From contig NZ_JBHSHC010000157.1 of assembly GCF_042652925.1 (NCBI RefSeq), positions 1 through 64,000 on the forward strand: a stretch of 64,000 bases of DNA, given 5' to 3'. This document shows positions 42,681 through 50,507 of this stretch, in pieces. The notes beneath the pieces are model-generated. The model made no database searches. It was not told where the DNA came from and saw nothing but the letters and a program-made list of their open reading frames with translations. Made by a program: the position numbers and the translations under genes. This stretch comes from Effusibacillus consociatus (GTDB taxonomy: Bacteria; Bacillota; Bacilli; Tumebacillales; Effusibacillaceae). How positions within the stretch are numbered: position 1 is the first letter of the stretch; each line of letters starts with the position of its first letter.

Positions 42681-44957
42681 CTATCGAGTCACCCAGAATG
42701 AACGGGTCGCTAAAAAAATTTGAGTCGTAGAAACAAATGCTGTCTGGATGTTGTACTGGTGAACTGGAACATCCTTGCCTATTTCCATGTCAAACTCGAC
42801 ATCCAAAGCGGCACGCGGTTTTACGGAAACTCTTTGAATCGCCTGTTTTGGGCAGACTGCGTATTCGGCACTCCTTCTTACCGAAACAAGGTTAAATCCG
42901 TCATACTCCTTTTCAGAGTCATTGGTTAAACGAACCGTTACTTTATGAACACTATTTCTCTTAAATAGCTCATCAAAGTTGATCTGCATCGAAAACAGCA
43001 AATCAGGCTTATCTTCAATTCCGCCGCAGTTAGTGCAGATCATTTCCACACGAAAAAGTGACGGCCTTAGAATGTGTCGCAGATAACGATGAATTAACTT
43101 TTTTCCGCAGATGTAGCATCGCTTCTCTTCTTCCATAGTCTTTAACAAAAAGTTGTCTTGGTAGTGCTCCGAAAAGCGGAACGAAGTTTTGCTGATCGAG
43201 TCATACAGCGCTTGGGCAATTTCGACATCGAGCTGATCCACTTCATCCAAAAACTTTTTACAGGATGAGTACAGCTTTTCTGTCATGTTCGGATCTGTAA
43301 AGCTTGATTTATAGAGTCGGGAGATGTTCAGGATCCTATTTTCAAGATTCTTTTTACCACCTTGCTTGATCCAGTTGGGATACAAGCGGTTGAGTCCAAG
43401 TGAAGGACTCAGGTTCTGTTCGATAAGTTGATACTTCTCCAGAACCTTCAAATACGTTTTGTGAAATCGATTTACCTCGATGATAAATTCATCAGCTATG
43501 TCTTCATAAGCGTAAAGAAAGACATACAGAGCTTCTTGCGTTGTGGTCGGAATGGATGATACAAAAAGGGATTTTTTATTTTTTATCCAAATAAATAGTT
43601 GACAATCAAAGAACGATTTTATTAAGGTTGGGGAACTGATCTTCAAAATCTTAAAGCCGCCTTCTATCCGGATGCGATTCTCCCCTTCGGACAATTCATC
43701 GAACCTTTGGGCCGGAATCGCGTTTTCAAGCTTCTCATCCGGATCCCCGATTAGATAAAAGACATCGTTCGTACTCTCAAATTGATTCGAGAAGAGAGAA
43801 TGATTGAGGAGAAAAGCGGCCTCTCCTAACGTAAACCCGGATTTTAAGAGGTGATAATAAAGCAGGCTCTCTGAACCGTGTCCGTCCTTCCATCTGATCG
43901 ATCCAACGAAACTTTTCGCTTGGCCTTCCAACACCGTATAGCTTACATTAAACAGTGGGTCGAAGTTACTTTCCCGAAACCGGAGAGAGCCGCAGGAATT
44001 GATAAAAACATGATCTGCCTGGATTTCGTGAGCAAGTATCGGATTCCCACTCTTTTTGAAGAAGCAGAAACCCCCCTCTTCCATACAAGAGGGTATTTTC
44101 GCCGTCTTAAATTCGGAAACGTTAAGATAAGGACTCTTCCCGCAGATATAATCACTATTGAGGTGAATCAAATCACTCATCCCGTGCGAAGTGATTGACA
44201 ACAGATTGATATTCGATTGACCGGCGATTGTCTCACGGCTCACCTCTTGATACGGAACAGCGATAACATCTTCGGATATTCGTCGTGGTTTTTCCGATAA
44301 AAAGGAGTCAATGATCAGATCGACCGGGTTGTCGTTCCTATTTAAGCTGCCAAACCTTTGTTTTGCATCCAAATAAGTCATCATTTCGAAATTGCGTGCG
44401 TGAAGATATCCTATTCCAAATGCTCGTACGCCTTCAAATATCTCTTGTTGCGGTTCCGAATTAGAGGCGTTTTGAAGATAGACGACATCTTCATCCTTCA
44501 GATCCTCTACAACCACATAAAGACTTTTCGCTTTAAACCTGAGGTGGGAAATCTTCTCGTCCTGCAAACTTTCGACCGCCAAAAATTCCCTTCCGTCAGC
44601 TAAAGCCCGCAGCGCTCCGAGGCCTGCACTTCTACCTACTCCGATTACATAAGACAAAGTCGTTTGTCCTCGAGAAGATACCTTCTCTTTCAGACGGTTG
44701 TAAAATTGGGTGATCTTTACGATTTCCCCTTGTTCAATCATCGAGATCAATTCCGTACCCAGATCCAAAACTTCCCGAGAAAATTGGTTTGCTGAATTGA
44801 AAACACACGGTACGTCTCTCTTCTCTAAAAGAGAGTACGTAATCTCGGGGAATCTGGTAAGAACAGGGAAAACCTTCGTGCCTTCTGGATCAATCAGGGA
44901 TTGGATATAAGCGCAATAAAATTGAAGCTCGTTGTCTACCAGAACAAATTGCTCCAT
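42681..44957 (-). CDS. caspase/CHAT/gingipain-like (clan CD) protein with C-terminal zinc ribbon
   Basis: A 758-residue protein not assigned to a named family. Residues 245-410 look like a clan-CD cysteine peptidase: a strand ending in SITSHG (His258), a second ending HVFINSCGS (Cys322), then SFVGSIRW, GEAAFLLN and FYLIGDPDEKL, the LxGDP motif that closes C25/CHAT domains. The His-Gly and Ser-Cys positions match the expected catalytic dyad. A CxxC-x23-CxxC zinc ribbon lies at residues 614-644, followed by a beta-rich tail. The N-terminal 240 residues are unassigned. It sits between an ATP-grasp and an arginase-family gene, so a leader- or precursor-processing role is plausible. Confidence 0.68.
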   Translation of the reverse strand: MEQFVLVDNELQFYCAYIQSLIDPEGTKVFPVLTRFPEITYSLLEKRDVPCVFNSANQFSREVLDLGTELISMIEQGEIVKITQFYNRLKEKVSSRGQTTLSYVIGVGRSAGLGALRALADGREFLAVESLQDEKISHLRFKAKSLYVVVEDLKDEDVVYLQNASNSEPQQEIFEGVRAFGIGYLHARNFEMMTYLDAKQRFGSLNRNDNPVDLIIDSFLSEKPRRISEDVIAVPYQEVSRETIAGQSNINLLSITSHGMSDLIHLNSDYICGKSPYLNVSEFKTAKIPSCMEEGGFCFFKKSGNPILAHEIQADHVFINSCGSLRFRESNFDPLFNVSYTVLEGQAKSFVGSIRWKDGHGSESLLYYHLLKSGFTLGEAAFLLNHSLFSNQFESTNDVFYLIGDPDEKLENAIPAQRFDELSEGENRIRIEGGFKILKISSPTLIKSFFDCQLFIWIKNKKSLFVSSIPTTTQEALYVFLYAYEDIADEFIIEVNRFHKTYLKVLEKYQLIEQNLSPSLGLNRLYPNWIKQGGKKNLENRILNISRLYKSSFTDPNMTEKLYSSCKKFLDEVDQLDVEIAQALYDSISKTSFRFSEHYQDNFLLKTMEEEKRCYICGKKLIHRYLRHILRPSLFRVEMICTNCGGIEDKPDLLFSMQINFDELFKRNSVHKVTVRLTNDSEKEYDGFNLVSVRRSAEYAVCPKQAIQRVSVKPRAALDVEFDMEIGKDVPVHQYNIQTAFVSTTQIFLATRSFWVTR

Positions 44958-44970
44958 ACTTCTTCTCCTC

Positions 44971-46215
44971 TCACTGATGAATGACTTTGACCTTTACATG
45001 GGCAGCTGCTTCTTTTGCGAGCTCCAATGCTTGTTCAGGAGTTTCCCCCCCCGTAACAAGGCGTGCTACAAAATCACCGTTTGAAAGTGGCGGATAGTAA
45101 TAGCGCTCACCAATATCTGCCATCACTTTCATATGGGCCACTCCCGGCATTTTCTTCACTTCCTCCAGGTTTTCAATCCCGCCAAAAAGTCCGGTTTGTG
45201 GCATGCAGATTCCATACATCGCCGCCCCACTTTCTTTTTTCGGCTCCCAAGGAATCTTATTTCCTAAAGCGGTCTCGACAACAAACTGAATAGGGCTTGT
45301 TCCAAGTGCCAGTTCGATCATATGACTCCCCGCCATATCGCCCATCAAACGTGGATTGATCTCCAGAATCTTTACCTTGCCGTCTTTTATTCGACACTCT
45401 GTATGTATTACACCGCAGTCAATGTTCAGGCTGCGGAGAGCATTTGCTACTTCTTTGTACAAAATTTCGGATTCCGGAGTACGAGTCGGGAAGCAAACTC
45501 CGATCTCCACGAAATAACCACGTTTGGCACCTGTTAAAACTTTTTCGGTTACACCTATTAGTTGGATCTTACCGCCTTTATGCTGTACAGTTTCAACACT
45601 AAATTCCTTTCCTTCGATATAACCCTCCAGCAATACTCCGTTCGAATATGGCTGTCCAGCGGAATTATACTTCCATTGTTTTGAAGCCCGCATATAGTCG
45701 ACCAATTGGTCCTCAGTATGGATCCGGATTACATTCAAGCTATCGTTGGCATCTTGAGGTTTAGCAATTAATGGAAACCCCCACTCTCTCGCCATCTTTA
45801 ACGCTTCCTCTTCGGTGAACACCAATCCAAAGGTCGGATTAAGATGCGGCAGGTACTTTTGCAGATTTAGTCGCATATAATACTTGTTTCGAGCATGAGC
45901 AGCCGCTTTGTATGGCATTCCTGAAAGCCCCAAAGCTTCGGCAGCAAGAGCTGCTTGAGGGACATAAAAATCTGCCGTGGTCGTGATTCCGTCAATCTTT
46001 TGTTCCATGTCCAGCTTCTTTACTGCTTCCACTAATTCTTCCTGATTGTTCGTTTCGCACTGGAGCACTCTTGTCGTGGGCCGCAGGATCGAAGAATATT
46101 TATCCGGATTACGGCTGACTATCGTCACATGATAACCTTGCTCCTGGGAGTATTCGATAGCTTTTTCACCCGCGCCGGTCATACTCATTTCAATAAACAC
46201 GATGTGTTTGGTCAT
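44971..46215 (-). CDS. ATP-grasp ligase (L-amino-acid ligase type)
   Basis: A 414-residue protein with a pre-ATP-grasp domain (HIVFIEMSMTGAGEKAIEY), ATP-grasp core with WGFPLIAKPQDANDS, VLLEGYIEGKEFSVETV and the metal site VKILEINPRLMGDMAG, and a C-terminal extension typical of BacD/carboxylate-amine ligases. It should activate a carboxylate as acyl phosphate and couple it to an amine, e.g. making a dipeptide or capping a peptide. I choose ATG 46215 with GGAGGAGG just upstream; it overlaps the transporter gene by 26 bases. Confidence 0.9.
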   Translation of the reverse strand: MTKHIVFIEMSMTGAGEKAIEYSQEQGYHVTIVSRNPDKYSSILRPTTRVLQCETNNQEELVEAVKKLDMEQKIDGITTTADFYVPQAALAAEALGLSGMPYKAAAHARNKYYMRLNLQKYLPHLNPTFGLVFTEEEALKMAREWGFPLIAKPQDANDSLNVIRIHTEDQLVDYMRASKQWKYNSAGQPYSNGVLLEGYIEGKEFSVETVQHKGGKIQLIGVTEKVLTGAKRGYFVEIGVCFPTRTPESEILYKEVANALRSLNIDCGVIHTECRIKDGKVKILEINPRLMGDMAGSHMIELALGTSPIQFVVETALGNKIPWEPKKESGAAMYGICMPQTGLFGGIENLEEVKKMPGVAHMKVMADIGERYYYPPLSNGDFVARLVTGGETPEQALELAKEAAAHVKVKVIHQ

Positions 46216-47431
46216 GTTCCTCCTCCATCCTTTCAGGAAGTTTCTTTTGTTGAACAAACAAAACTTGAAATCCCCATGCAGCTACAAAGAAAAGAATAAT
46301 CCCAGCCGACAAGATCACCCAGTTTGCTGTAAGTCCAGAGTAGCTCAGCAAGCCTCCCGACATACCGGCTCCTACAATAAACGCCGTCCTTGAAAGGATC
46401 GATTCATAGGCAAAAATGTGGATAAGCTCTTCCTTTGGACTGTTTGTTTGCAGCAGTGTTCTTACTGCTACTGCATACATCATGTTAAAAAAACCGATTA
46501 TCGCCATAAGGAAGAAGACGGGCCAGACTATCGAGTTGAGTCCCATCAAGACCATCGATAGGGCCATGCCCGAGTACCCTATTAATCCTAGTACTCTATC
46601 GGAAACCTTCACAAGACCCCAGGAGATTAAGAATCCGGCCATTGTGGCAAAAAAGGATTGGAGCATTTCAAGATGGCCGATCGTGATGCTGTCCACAGAC
46701 AGATAATGTCTTGCATAGACTACAAACATTGCCATAAAGATTCCAAAAGCAACTCCCGCCATCGTTTCGCCATACATAAGAAACGATTGTGTTTTGTTTT
46801 TGCTCACGGAAACAACAGTTTCCCAAAAGGAAATTTTTACGTGGTGTTTGTTGTCGAGTCCTGCACCTTGATACGAAGTTTTAAGGAACAGAATCGATAT
46901 ACCGGAAATAAAGAAGGTTAGCGAATTCAAAGCAAAAACCCATTGAAGAGGAAGGTAGTGATATGCATATCCCCCCAAACCGAATCCAACTGCCGTGGCC
47001 ACCGCTTCCAACGTTCGGTCATAGGAATTGAATTTTCGTAATGAGTCTTCCGATACAATATGGGTAATAAATTCAATTCTTGTTGGCCTGAACAGCGTTG
47101 AAAAAAGATTCATTACAAAGAACAAAAAATAGACAAGATAAATTAAGCTTGTATTCAAATAAAGCAGGGTTGATATGATTAGTAATATTACAAACCTGCT
47201 CAAATCGTAAAAAAAGATCAAAGTTTTCGGAGTAAAATATTTTCTCATTCTGCCAGAAAGAAAAGCGAGGAAGTTAGGCAGCTGGGTCAAGATAAATACA
47301 ACGCTGACCTGTAAGGCCGATCCGGTTAGGTCCAACACCATTAAGGGTAAAACCATTACTAGCAAACTGTCTCCCACAATCGATACACTTTGCCCACCGA
47401 TTAGAAGCCATGCATTTCTGTTTAAACCCAT
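46190..47431 (-). CDS. MFS transporter (putative product exporter)
   Basis: A 413-residue polytopic protein of about twelve membrane segments, with SVSIVGDSLLVMVLPLMVLDLTGS at the start and the loop LSGRMRKYFTPKTLI, as in drug-exporter/MefA-like major facilitators. It lies between the radical SAM and ATP-grasp genes, so export of the cluster's product is the natural guess. No substrate can be deduced. Confidence 0.88.
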   Translation of the reverse strand: MGLNRNAWLLIGGQSVSIVGDSLLVMVLPLMVLDLTGSALQVSVVFILTQLPNFLAFLSGRMRKYFTPKTLIFFYDLSRFVILLIISTLLYLNTSLIYLVYFLFFVMNLFSTLFRPTRIEFITHIVSEDSLRKFNSYDRTLEAVATAVGFGLGGYAYHYLPLQWVFALNSLTFFISGISILFLKTSYQGAGLDNKHHVKISFWETVVSVSKNKTQSFLMYGETMAGVAFGIFMAMFVVYARHYLSVDSITIGHLEMLQSFFATMAGFLISWGLVKVSDRVLGLIGYSGMALSMVLMGLNSIVWPVFFLMAIIGFFNMMYAVAVRTLLQTNSPKEELIHIFAYESILSRTAFIVGAGMSGGLLSYSGLTANWVILSAGIILFFVAAWGFQVLFVQQKKLPERMEEEHDQTHRVY

Positions 47432-47498
47432 TCCCTTTCACCACCATTAAAGTTACGAAGGGGAACTTTGTCCCCCTTCAATGAAAAAACCACTTGCC

Positions 47499-48671
47499 CT
47501 ACTTAACTTCATTCAGATCTTCAACTGTGATCAGCTCATTCGGATTCTCACGCTTGCGGAGACCTGACAACAGGATGGGGTCCGAACCGTTCACTTTTTC
47601 CCACAGATAGTAATCTTCCAATTTGCGGTCAAAGCCTTTCAATTGTGTCTCATCCCAAACACGTTCGCGCACTGCACAGTGCCCATCTTGTTCTTTGTCA
47701 CGGACGTGACGTGCGTATCTCGAATTCCAGATGTCTTTCAGGCTGTTGACACGGATATGTCCCAGGAACCTGCCTAAACCGTTACAGTCATAAACCTCAC
47801 CATACAAGTTAACGAAAAGCCCCACATTCACTTGACGGCACCTGTAACCTCCGGCCATTGGGAGAACCGGTTCGTATTGCAATCCAAATTCTTCCTGGTC
47901 AATCTTTGCCAGATGCTTAACGAAGCTGTACGCTCTATTCTTCTCAAACAATTTGGATTTGCGATCCGCGATTCCTTCGGGGATCAAGGTGGAGATGTAG
48001 TTATGCACATTGTTCTCACGACACCATCTAAAGATGTTCGCAACATCTTCCAAATCTTCGTTTCTGGGGGTCATAACCAAGTCAATAGCCAGGCGTGTTG
48101 GGACGCTCCCGCTCAAGCCTTTCGCCACCAGTTTCTTCAGTACCTTATCAACATATTCTCCGTATCCCTTTACCATCACAATATCGTCGTTAATTTCCGG
48201 ATTGGTGGAGTTATATTTTAGGAAGATAGTTGCACCAAGATCGTACAGTCGGTCGATCGCTGAGTCGTCCAAATGCCATCCGCTCGTAAATATAACTGGT
48301 GTCATACCATTGAGATGGACAAATTCAATGACCTCCCAGAATCCTTCATCGATCATCGGTTCACCTGAGCCAGGAAATTCCACGGTACGGGCACCCAGTT
48401 CTTTTGCCTGAAGTATAAGATTTTTGCGATCCTCAGTGGTAAGCATTTCCCGATTTCCCTGTTGAAACCGGTCCGGAGTTCTGTCACAGTAGTAACAGTG
48501 CAATTGACAATCACTTGTGAAATCCATGTCAAGCAACAACATCCGGTTTTGTTCCTTGGCAGATGCCACTTCTTCCCGACTAAAATCAACCCCTTTTGCC
48601 CATAGTACTTCAATCTTCTCCTTGGCTCGTTCCAAGTGTTCAGTAGTGGTTAAAAATTTTTCAAGTCTCAT
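47499..48671 (-). CDS. radical SAM protein with partial SPASM-like C-terminus
   Basis: A 390-residue protein with the radical SAM Cys triad CQLHCYYC (Cys55, Cys59, Cys62), the GGE-like VEFPGSGEPMID motif and a TIM-barrel core. C-terminal Cys278, Cys296 (YDCNG) and Cys332 could bind an auxiliary Fe-S cluster, as in SPASM/twitch enzymes that modify peptides or oxidise sugar alcohols. No RRE-type peptide-binding domain is obvious. ATG 48671 is preceded by AGGAGGGG. It is the first recognisable gene of the accessory operon; a possible short peptide gene lies 38 bases upstream. Confidence 0.9.
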   Translation of the reverse strand: MRLEKFLTTTEHLERAKEKIEVLWAKGVDFSREEVASAKEQNRMLLLDMDFTSDCQLHCYYCDRTPDRFQQGNREMLTTEDRKNLILQAKELGARTVEFPGSGEPMIDEGFWEVIEFVHLNGMTPVIFTSGWHLDDSAIDRLYDLGATIFLKYNSTNPEINDDIVMVKGYGEYVDKVLKKLVAKGLSGSVPTRLAIDLVMTPRNEDLEDVANIFRWCRENNVHNYISTLIPEGIADRKSKLFEKNRAYSFVKHLAKIDQEEFGLQYEPVLPMAGGYRCRQVNVGLFVNLYGEVYDCNGLGRFLGHIRVNSLKDIWNSRYARHVRDKEQDGHCAVRERVWDETQLKGFDRKLEDYYLWEKVNGSDPILLSGLRKRENPNELITVEDLNEVK

Positions 48672-48709
48672 TTAAACCCCTCCTGTTACTGTGTAACCCC
48701 GCCAGCCCG

Positions 48710-48829
48710 CTATATGTAGTTCCATGACGTGTTCGTAGACCGGTTAATTTTATACTGCAGCGTTGTTTCCGGTACTTTCACTCCATGTTTTGATGAAGTG
48801 CGGAACCTACCTCCTTCGTGTAAGGACAC
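48710..48829 (-). CDS. candidate 39-residue peptide (possible precursor) in the radical SAM leader
   Basis: GTG 48829 opens a frame of 39 codons ending TAG 48710-48712. The product is polar, starts MSLHEGGRFRTSSKHG and ends KINRSTNTSWNYI, with Arg, Trp and Tyr in the C-terminal part. It lies inside the leader of the radical SAM operon, where RiPP precursor genes often are, and an arginase-family enzyme could act on its Arg. Against it: there is no clear ribosome site for GTG 48829, and the strong GAAGGAGGT at about 48810-48818 is inside the frame. Confidence 0.28.
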   Translation of the reverse strand: MSLHEGGRFRTSSKHGVKVPETTLQYKINRSTNTSWNYI

Positions 48830-48895
48830 GATTGGTTAGTGACTAGATTTCAGAAAGTAAGTATTTCTAATAAAGGAAAAATTTTCTACATAGAT

Positions 48896-48924
48896 TTTTT
48901 ACCACAAATTTCTATTAACGTCAA
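48896..48924 (-). promoter_or_regulatory. probable promoter of the radical SAM operon
   Basis: On the minus strand TTGACG (48919-48924), 17 bases, then TAAAAA (48896-48901). It would give a leader of about 215 bases before the radical SAM start. Confidence 0.5.
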
Positions 48925-48957
48925 CTGGTTTTTTAGTTTTTTATTTAAATTATATTA

Positions 48958-49004
48958 AAGTTTATTTGTTTATAGATGAAGTTTATTTGTTAACAAAAAT
49001 AAAT
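48958..49004. repeat. 21-base-spaced direct repeats, possible operator
   Basis: AAGTTTATTTGTT occurs at 48958-48970 and 48979-48991, exactly two helical turns apart. A partly inverted copy, AACAAAAATAAA, is at 48993-49004. The repeats lie just upstream of the radical SAM promoter and look like a regulator site. Confidence 0.45.
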
Positions 49005-49005
49005 C

Positions 49006-49224
49006 TTGACAATTTGTAATCGAGTGGTTGTTCGGAATGGATGTGATAAAGCCAGGAGATACACCCTCGTCGTAAATCAACTGTCAGATCAGCTTGGGGG
49101 GCATACAAATACATTAAATAGGATATTTTTCCAACTAAAGGATGAGGAATTGTCTAGTTTACAGAAGGGGCAGAGAACACTGCAAAAAATACTGAAACAG
49201 CCAGATCACATATATGCGTCCTAG
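49006..49224 (+). pseudogene. fragment resembling a Crp-type helix-turn-helix (uncertain)
   Basis: A 72-codon frame contains VNQLSDQLGGHTNTLNRIFF followed by LQKGQRTLQKIL, similar in pattern to the winged-helix DNA-binding end of Crp/Fnr regulators. No effector domain precedes it, and the only start (TTG 49006) has no ribosome site. It may be a relic of a regulator for the adjacent cluster, or a chance frame. The remainder of 48672-49413 holds the leader, repeats and terminator described separately. Confidence 0.3.
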
Positions 49225-49293
49225 GCGGTTTATCCGGACTTAAAGGCTTTACCTCCTAAGAAAGTGATTCGCCTGCTCTATAATGGTGGGCTT

Positions 49294-49330
49294 ATAAAAA
49301 AACCGACGGTCCGTCTCAGACAACGTCGGT
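49294..49330 (-). terminator. terminator after namA
   Basis: On the minus strand ACCGACG and CGTCGGT form a 7-bp stem around a 15-base loop and are followed by TTTTTTT. It lies 84 bases after the namA stop. Confidence 0.78.
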
Positions 49331-49338
49331 TAAAAAAT

Positions 49339-49407
49339 GTGCGTCACTTTCGCGGGAGCATTGTCCCACTCGGAATTCTCTTCAAAACTTTACGTCACTT
49401 TGATGGG
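49339..49407. repeat. dispersed intergenic repeat, copy downstream of namA
   Basis: On the minus strand CCCATCAAAGTGACG (about 49393-49407) shares all but one base of a 15-base stretch with the copy at 27389, and AATTCCGAGT (49368-49377) matches the loop core of the copies at 26084 and 40710. A second CCCGCGAAAGTGACG unit follows at about 49342-49356. Confidence 0.55.
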
Positions 49408-49413
49408 CCTATC

Positions 49414-50433
49414 TTAGTACCCCAATTTATAGACTCCCGGCATTTCCATCTCCACCCCGAGTGCCAAGGCGGCTGTTTTTGCCCAGTAGGGATCCTTCAG
49501 CAGTCCGCGCGCAATGGCCACCAGATCCGCACGTCCATGGCGGATTGCTTCCTCCGCCAACTGTGGACACTCCATGCGTCCCACCGTTATCACAGGGATA
49601 CCGGCTTCTTTGCGGATCTTTTCGGCAAAAGCCAGCTGGTAACCAGGAAACTGTGGAGGTGCAACAGGAATGCTTCCTCCGGACGAGACGTCGATCATGT
49701 CGACGCCCGCTTCCTTAAACTGTTTACTCATTTCTGCCATCTCATCAAGACTGTATCCTTCTTCCGAATATTCGACGGCGGAGACTCTCATCAGGAGCGG
49801 CATGTCAGAGGGAATCTCCTCTTTGACTCTGTGAATGACCTCCATTGCAAACCGCATCCACTTTGCCGGGGTACCCCCGTATTCATCCACGCGCTGATTG
49901 GCAATAGGAGATAAAAATTCATTGATCAAATACCCGTGAGCTCCGTGAATTTCAACTGTATCAAATCCGGCTTGCACAGCCCTTCGGGCAGCCCGCCCAA
50001 ACGCTTCGACTATTTCTTCGATCTCCTGGACAGTTAATTCTTTCGGAACACGGTATTTTTCTGAAAATGCGATTGCACTCGGAGCCACATTCGGTTCATC
50101 TGTCACTTCCGACTTCCGACCGGCATGGGCCAATTGGATCCCTATTTTTGCCCCGTAAGCATGGCAAAAATCCACAATTCGCTTCAGTCCGGCAATGTGG
50201 TCATCGGAGAAAATCCCCACGTCACGGGAGGAAATCCGTCCACGGTTTTCGACTCCGGAAGCTTCCACCATGACAAATCCCACTCCCCCGACAGCCCGTG
50301 ATCCGTAGTGCACATAATGCCAATCTGTGACGGTTCCGTCGGTATTCGCCTGATACTGACACATTGGGGACATCATCACGCGGTTCTTCAGCTGGAGCCC
50401 CTTTAACTCGAATGGATCAAATAACGTCGGCAT
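49414..50433 (-). CDS. namA: Old Yellow Enzyme NADPH dehydrogenase (NamA/YqjM type)
   Basis: A 339-residue FMN-dependent TIM-barrel ene-reductase. FDPFELKGLQLKNRVMMSPMCQY has the Cys/Tyr pair characteristic of thermophilic-like YqjM enzymes, and GIQLAHAGRKS, FDTVEIHGAHGYLINEFLSP (substrate His pair) and the FMN-binding ITVGRMECPQLAEE follow. It reduces activated C=C bonds of enones, likely in detoxification or stress response. Single gene with own terminator. Confidence 0.95.
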   Translation of the reverse strand: MPTLFDPFELKGLQLKNRVMMSPMCQYQANTDGTVTDWHYVHYGSRAVGGVGFVMVEASGVENRGRISSRDVGIFSDDHIAGLKRIVDFCHAYGAKIGIQLAHAGRKSEVTDEPNVAPSAIAFSEKYRVPKELTVQEIEEIVEAFGRAARRAVQAGFDTVEIHGAHGYLINEFLSPIANQRVDEYGGTPAKWMRFAMEVIHRVKEEIPSDMPLLMRVSAVEYSEEGYSLDEMAEMSKQFKEAGVDMIDVSSGGSIPVAPPQFPGYQLAFAEKIRKEAGIPVITVGRMECPQLAEEAIRHGRADLVAIARGLLKDPYWAKTAALALGVEMEMPGVYKLGY

Positions 50434-50507
50434 TTTCTTTGCCTCCCTGGAAGTTTGTTACAAGAACCATCGTACTCCTTTCAGGTGCTAACGTAAAGTG
50501 AGCTGGC

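Noticed and set aside
48672..48725. 17-residue frame MELHIAGWRGYTVTGGV directly before the radical SAM gene
   Set aside because: No Shine-Dalgarno before its ATG and its end is simply the ribosome site of the radical SAM gene; the 39-residue frame is the better candidate, itself weak.
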